From Actinomycetota bacterium (lineage in GTDB: Bacteria > Actinomycetota > Acidimicrobiia > Acidimicrobiales > JAJPHD01): a stretch of 64,000 nt of DNA. The stretch covers positions 1 through 64,000 of the forward strand of contig JAJPHD010000026.1 of assembly GCA_021325455.1 (NCBI GenBank). The letters run 5' to 3'. The position numbers were made by a program, and so were the translations under genes. The stretch's first letter is position 1; the number at the start of each line of letters is the position of its first letter. Positions 60,984-64,000 of this stretch are shown one piece after another. Under the pieces are notes generated by a model. The model had not been told where the DNA came from. It did not search any database and saw nothing but the letters and a program-made list of their open reading frames with translations.

Positions 60984-62006
60984 GTGCGAGTGGACGGCGG
61001 CATGGGGTTCGGTACCGGCTTCGACCTCTCCCAGGCGGCGGAGGCGGCCAGGGAGGCGGAGGAAGTCGGCTACGACGGCCTCTGGTCGCCGGAGACGGGC
61101 CATGACCCCTTCCTCCCCCTCGTGGTGGCAGCCGAGCACACCTCGACGCTCGAGCTCGGCACAGGCATCGCCGTGGCCTTCGCCCGCAACCCCATGAACC
61201 TGGCCATGCTGGCCAACGACCTGCAGATCTTCTCCCGGGGCCGCTTCCTGCTCGGGCTCGGGTCCCAGATCAAGCCCCACATCGAGAAGCGCTTCTCCAT
61301 GCCCTGGTCCCATCCCGCCCCCCGCATGCGGGAGCTGATCCTTGCCATGCGGGCCATCTGGGCCTGCTGGAACGACGGCACCAAGCTCGAATTCAGGGGC
61401 GACTTCTACACCCACACGCTGATGACGCCCTTCTTCAGCCCGGGGCCCAATCCCTATGGGCCCCCGGCAGTGTTCCTGGCTGCGGTGGGACCCCACATGG
61501 CCGAGGTCGCCGGCGAGGTGGCGGACGGTGTCCTCGTCCACGGGTTCACCACCGAGCGCTATCTCCGGGAGGTGACGCTGCCCGCCGTCCAGAGAGGCCT
61601 GGACAGGGCGGGCAAGTCCCGTCAGGCCTTCCAGGTGTCGTATCCGGGGTTCGTCGTCACGGGCAAGGACGAGGCCGAGATGCAAGAGGCTGCCCGGGCC
61701 GTCAAGAGCCAGATCGCCTTCTACGGGTCCACCCCCGCCTACCGCCCGGTCCTCGACCTCCACGGATGGGGGGACCTGCAGACCGAGCTCAATCGCCTCT
61801 CCAAGCAGGGGGAGTGGGCGGCCATGGGAGACCTCGTAGACGACGAGGTGCTGGAGGCCTTCGCCGTGGTGGGCGCCCCCGCCGACATCCCCCGTCTGGT
61901 CCACGAGAGGTTCGGCGGAGCCGTGGACCGGTTCAGCTTCTACGCCCCCTACCGGTCCGAGCCCGAGCGCTGGCGCCCCATCCTGGCCGGGCTCAAGGAG
62001 GCCTAG
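60984..62006 (+). CDS. LLM-class F420-dependent oxidoreductase
   Basis: 340 residues from GTG. Bacterial luciferase-like fold: GYDGLWSPETGHDPFLPLVVAAEHTSTLELGTGIAVAFARNPMNLAMLANDLQIFSRGRFLLGLGSQIKPHIEKRFSMPW is the standard F420-binding region of the actinobacterial LLM family (TIGR03617-like), and VFLAAVGPHMAEVAGEVADGVLVHGF follows. Substrate unknown. It reads towards the ChrB-like gene, with its stop 2 nt away. Confidence 0.9.
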   Translation: MRVDGGMGFGTGFDLSQAAEAAREAEEVGYDGLWSPETGHDPFLPLVVAAEHTSTLELGTGIAVAFARNPMNLAMLANDLQIFSRGRFLLGLGSQIKPHIEKRFSMPWSHPAPRMRELILAMRAIWACWNDGTKLEFRGDFYTHTLMTPFFSPGPNPYGPPAVFLAAVGPHMAEVAGEVADGVLVHGFTTERYLREVTLPAVQRGLDRAGKSRQAFQVSYPGFVVTGKDEAEMQEAARAVKSQIAFYGSTPAYRPVLDLHGWGDLQTELNRLSKQGEWAAMGDLVDDEVLEAFAVVGAPADIPRLVHERFGGAVDRFSFYAPYRSEPERWRPILAGLKEA

Positions 62007-62008
62007 GG

Positions 62009-62545
62009 CTACATCTCGTCGGCTTCGTACACCCGGGCGGCGAAGCCCTCCAGGGCCTCGGCGCAGGTGGCCAGGGCGGCCTCGGCCTCCTTGGCGCCGG
62101 CCGCCCCCAGGGCGTCCCTGCCCCGCACCGTCTGGAACCACCCCTGCAGCTTGGCCAGGTCCTCCTCGTTCTCCTCCAGCTCCCCGTAGGTGAAGTGGCG
62201 GGCGGCGATCTCCTTCTCTATCTCCGCCAGGAAGTCGCGGCAGCGGTCCACGATCTCGGCGTACTCGTCGTCCCGGGCCGCGTTGACGGCTGCCACCATG
62301 TCGGTCTGGCCGGCCAGCGCCGTTGCCGCCAGGAGCAGGCAGGAACCCCCGAGCTGCTCGATGATCTCCTTGCGCAGGGCACGCAGAGCCCTCTCGGCGG
62401 CGGGGCTGGCCGGCAGGGCGGCCACCGAGCTCTGTAGGTACACGGCCCCGAGACGCTTGAGCCGCCGCCACACGGCCGCTCGCAACCGGGTGGGCTCCGA
62501 CGGCACCCGGTACACCAACACCAGCCAGCGGACACGCTCGGGCAT
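62009..62545 (-). CDS. Chromate resistance protein ChrB-like
   Basis: 178 residues starting WLVLVYRVPSEPTRLRAAVWRRLKRLGAVYLQSSVAALPASP, which is the ChrB N-terminal domain, then ERALRALRKEIIEQLGGSCLLLAATALAG and EYAEIVDRCRDFLAEIEKEIAARHFTYGELEENEEDLAKLQGWFQTVRGRD. Full ChrB regulators have a second domain that is absent here. In other bacteria ChrB is a chromate-responsive regulator; no chrA is present in the window, so its role may differ. Confidence 0.85.
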   Translation of the reverse strand: MPERVRWLVLVYRVPSEPTRLRAAVWRRLKRLGAVYLQSSVAALPASPAAERALRALRKEIIEQLGGSCLLLAATALAGQTDMVAAVNAARDDEYAEIVDRCRDFLAEIEKEIAARHFTYGELEENEEDLAKLQGWFQTVRGRDALGAAGAKEAEAALATCAEALEGFAARVYEADEM

Positions 62546-62625
62546 GGGAGCCAGTCTGCCCTGCCGTCGAGCGCACCGGGTGGGTGGACAGGGAGGGGGC
62601 GGGGCCGAGGACCGGTTTCGCCCTC

Positions 62626-64000
62626 CTATGCGGGCTGGAGGTCGGCCTCGAGGTAGCGCTGGCGGCAGAGCGAGCGTTGCAGCTTGCCCGACGAGGTCTT
62701 GGGCAGGCTGCCCGGGCCGACCAGGACCACGTCCCGGGGCGGCAGGCCCACGCTGTGCCGGACCCGCTCGGCCACCGCCCGCCGCAGGGAGTCGGCGTCG
62801 GCCTGGCGGGTCTCGGCCACCACCACGAGACCCTCACGTCCCCGGGTCCCCTCTATCCCGAAGGCGATGACGTTGCCCGCCCTCACGCCCGCCACCCCGG
62901 CCACGGCCCGCTCCACGTCCTCGGGGTAGATGTTGCGGCCCCCCACGATGATCACATCCTTGGACCGACCGCACACCACGAGGTCCCCCTCGGCCATGTA
63001 GGCCAGGTCGCCGGTCCGCAGCCAACCGTCGGGCGTGAAGGCCCTGGCCGTGGCTTCCGGGTTGGCGTAGTAGCCGGGGGTAACCGAGCTCCCCCTTATC
63101 TGGAGCTCGCCCACCTCCCGCTCGCCGCGCACCCTCCCCTCGGGGTCCACGATGCGGACCTCCAGGTCCCCGATGGGCCGGCCCAGGCGGGCCAGGCGCC
63201 TGGCGACCGCCGCCCTCGGGTCGGCTGGCACCGCCAATCCCTCTTGCTCCAGGGTGGCCCGGTCCACGGCGTCGGTGGTGAGCCCGGTCCACAGCTCCGG
63301 GAAGGTGACGGCCAGGGTGGCCTCGGCCATCCCGAAGCCGCACAGGACCGAGCGGGGATCGAGGCCGTGGCGCTCGCCGGCGGCACAGAAGGCCTCGACG
63401 GCCCCCGGGTCGATGGGCTCGGCCCCGTTGAACGCCAGCCGCCAGGAGGAGAGGTCGAGGCGGTCCATGCGGGCCAGAGCCCGGGCCGCCAAGGCGTAGC
63501 CGAAGTTGGGGCCCGCCGTGCAGGTGCCCCGGTAGGCGCTCATCCACTCCACCCAGCGGGACGGGGAGGACATGAACTCCTGGGGGGTGGCCAGCACCGC
63601 CTGCCCGCCCGTGACCATCGGCACCGTGAGGCAGCCGATCAGGCCCATGTCGTGGTAGAGGGGCAGCCACGACACGGTGACGTCGTCAGGCGTCATCTTG
63701 AGGCCTTCGGCCATGGCCTCCACGTTGGCCCCGACCTGGGCGTGGGGGAGCATGACACCCTTGGGCTCGGCGGTGGACCCGCTCGTGAACTGGATGATGG
63801 CGAGGGAGCTCGCGTCGGCGGGTGGGGCCTCGAACCTCCCCGCCTGGCCTCCCGCCACGTCCTCGAAGGGGACGAGGGGCGGGTCGCCCGGGGCTGGCTC
63901 CACCACGCCGGCCAGGGCCGGGTCGACCAGGCACAGGCTGGCGTCAGAGGCCCGGAGGCGCCCGCGGGTCTGGGCCACGAACTCCTCCACTGACCCCAGC
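62626..64000 (-). CDS. Fatty-acyl-AMP ligase (FadD/FAAL-like), 5' end cut by window
   Basis: At least 458 residues; the frame stays open to 64000, so ~100 N-terminal residues are missing. Adenylation motifs: IQFTSGSTAEPKGVMLPHAQV (A3), SWLPLYHDMGLIGCLTVPMVTGGQAVLATPQEFMSSPSRWVEWMSAYRGTCTAGPNFGYAL, CGFGMAEATLAVT, TGDLAYMAEGDLVVCGRSKDVIIVGGRNIYPEDVE and the C-terminal PKTSSGKLQRS. The HDMGLIG...P..FMSSPSRWVEWMS region is characteristic of fatty-acyl-AMP ligases that load acyl chains on carrier proteins. The track's GTG start at 63990 is internal. Confidence 0.88.
   Translation of the reverse strand, partial: LGSVEEFVAQTRGRLRASDASLCLVDPALAGVVEPAPGDPPLVPFEDVAGGQAGRFEAPPADASSLAIIQFTSGSTAEPKGVMLPHAQVGANVEAMAEGLKMTPDDVTVSWLPLYHDMGLIGCLTVPMVTGGQAVLATPQEFMSSPSRWVEWMSAYRGTCTAGPNFGYALAARALARMDRLDLSSWRLAFNGAEPIDPGAVEAFCAAGERHGLDPRSVLCGFGMAEATLAVTFPELWTGLTTDAVDRATLEQEGLAVPADPRAAVARRLARLGRPIGDLEVRIVDPEGRVRGEREVGELQIRGSSVTPGYYANPEATARAFTPDGWLRTGDLAYMAEGDLVVCGRSKDVIIVGGRNIYPEDVERAVAGVAGVRAGNVIAFGIEGTRGREGLVVVAETRQADADSLRRAVAERVRHSVGLPPRDVVLVGPGSLPKTSSGKLQRSLCRQRYLEADLQPA

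Noticed and set aside
60933-62837. 634-aa minus ORF
   Set aside because: Antisense to the LLM oxidoreductase and out of frame with the genes at 62009 and 62626.

Overview
The window is very G+C-rich, gene-dense DNA from an actinomycete. WhiB-type iron-sulfur regulators, a BldC-like small helix-turn-helix protein, a YlbL-type PDZ/S16 protein, UPF0182, a DUF2342/zincin_2 protein, an F420-type LLM oxidoreductase and an hrcA-dnaJ-rsmE-hemW chain all point to Actinomycetota. A stand-alone MreB, choice-of-anchor-P secreted protein and many GTG/TTG starts with 4-nt overlaps make a lineage near the Acidimicrobiia my best guess (inference only).

Layout. (1) 1-9425 looks like an accessory segment ending at the 3' end of an initiator tRNA gene (9426-9499, minus). 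It holds a truncated DGQHR/DndB-like protein, a two-gene ABC-2 exporter, a two-component system coupled to an ABC1/UbiB-type kinase, an amidohydrolase, a transposase remnant and about 1.5 kb with no credible gene. (2) 9608-22774 (minus): UPF0182 membrane protein, an alpha-glucoside import operon (binding protein, two permeases, GH13 glucosidase, MalK-type ATPase), preceded by a large sensor kinase and a YlbL-type protease. (3) 22907-31995: small membrane and HEAT-repeat proteins, an MreB homologue whose start appears to be CTG, MoaE, a catalytically degenerate HtrA, a zincin-family protein, two WhiB genes around a glutamate formimidoyltransferase, a macrodomain protein and a DMT transporter. 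(4) 32065-35324: molybdate/tungstate uptake operon with an HTH-TOBE regulator, binding protein and a permease-ATPase fusion. (5) 35321-41182: coiled-coil protein, HIT hydrolase, BldC-like regulator, a membrane pseudokinase divergent from an Ssd/TadZ-like ATPase, and a secreted choice-of-anchor-P protein. (6) 41432-48235: acetate module with two acetyl-CoA-synthetase-like enzymes, a SatP transporter and a fatty acyl-CoA ligase. (7) 48420-49400: AbiEi/DUF559-type protein with a large inverted repeat over its start. (8) 49509-64000: housekeeping genes (hemW, rsmE, dnaJ, hrcA, glycosyltransferase, lepA, rpsT, holA, folP-like, thioredoxin-TPR), then a phosphotransferase, LLM oxidoreductase, ChrB-like protein and a fatty-acyl-AMP ligase cut by the window end.

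I did not find a clearly undescribed multi-gene system, CRISPR array, prophage or intact insertion sequence. The best leads are the proteins that keep their fold but have lost catalytic residues (HtrA-like, Ser/Thr kinase-like, P-loop ATPase), the probable CTG start of mreB, the inverted repeat over the AbiEi-type start codon, and a ModE-box-like palindrome before the molybdate operon. All assignments are from reading motifs by eye; no database search was possible.
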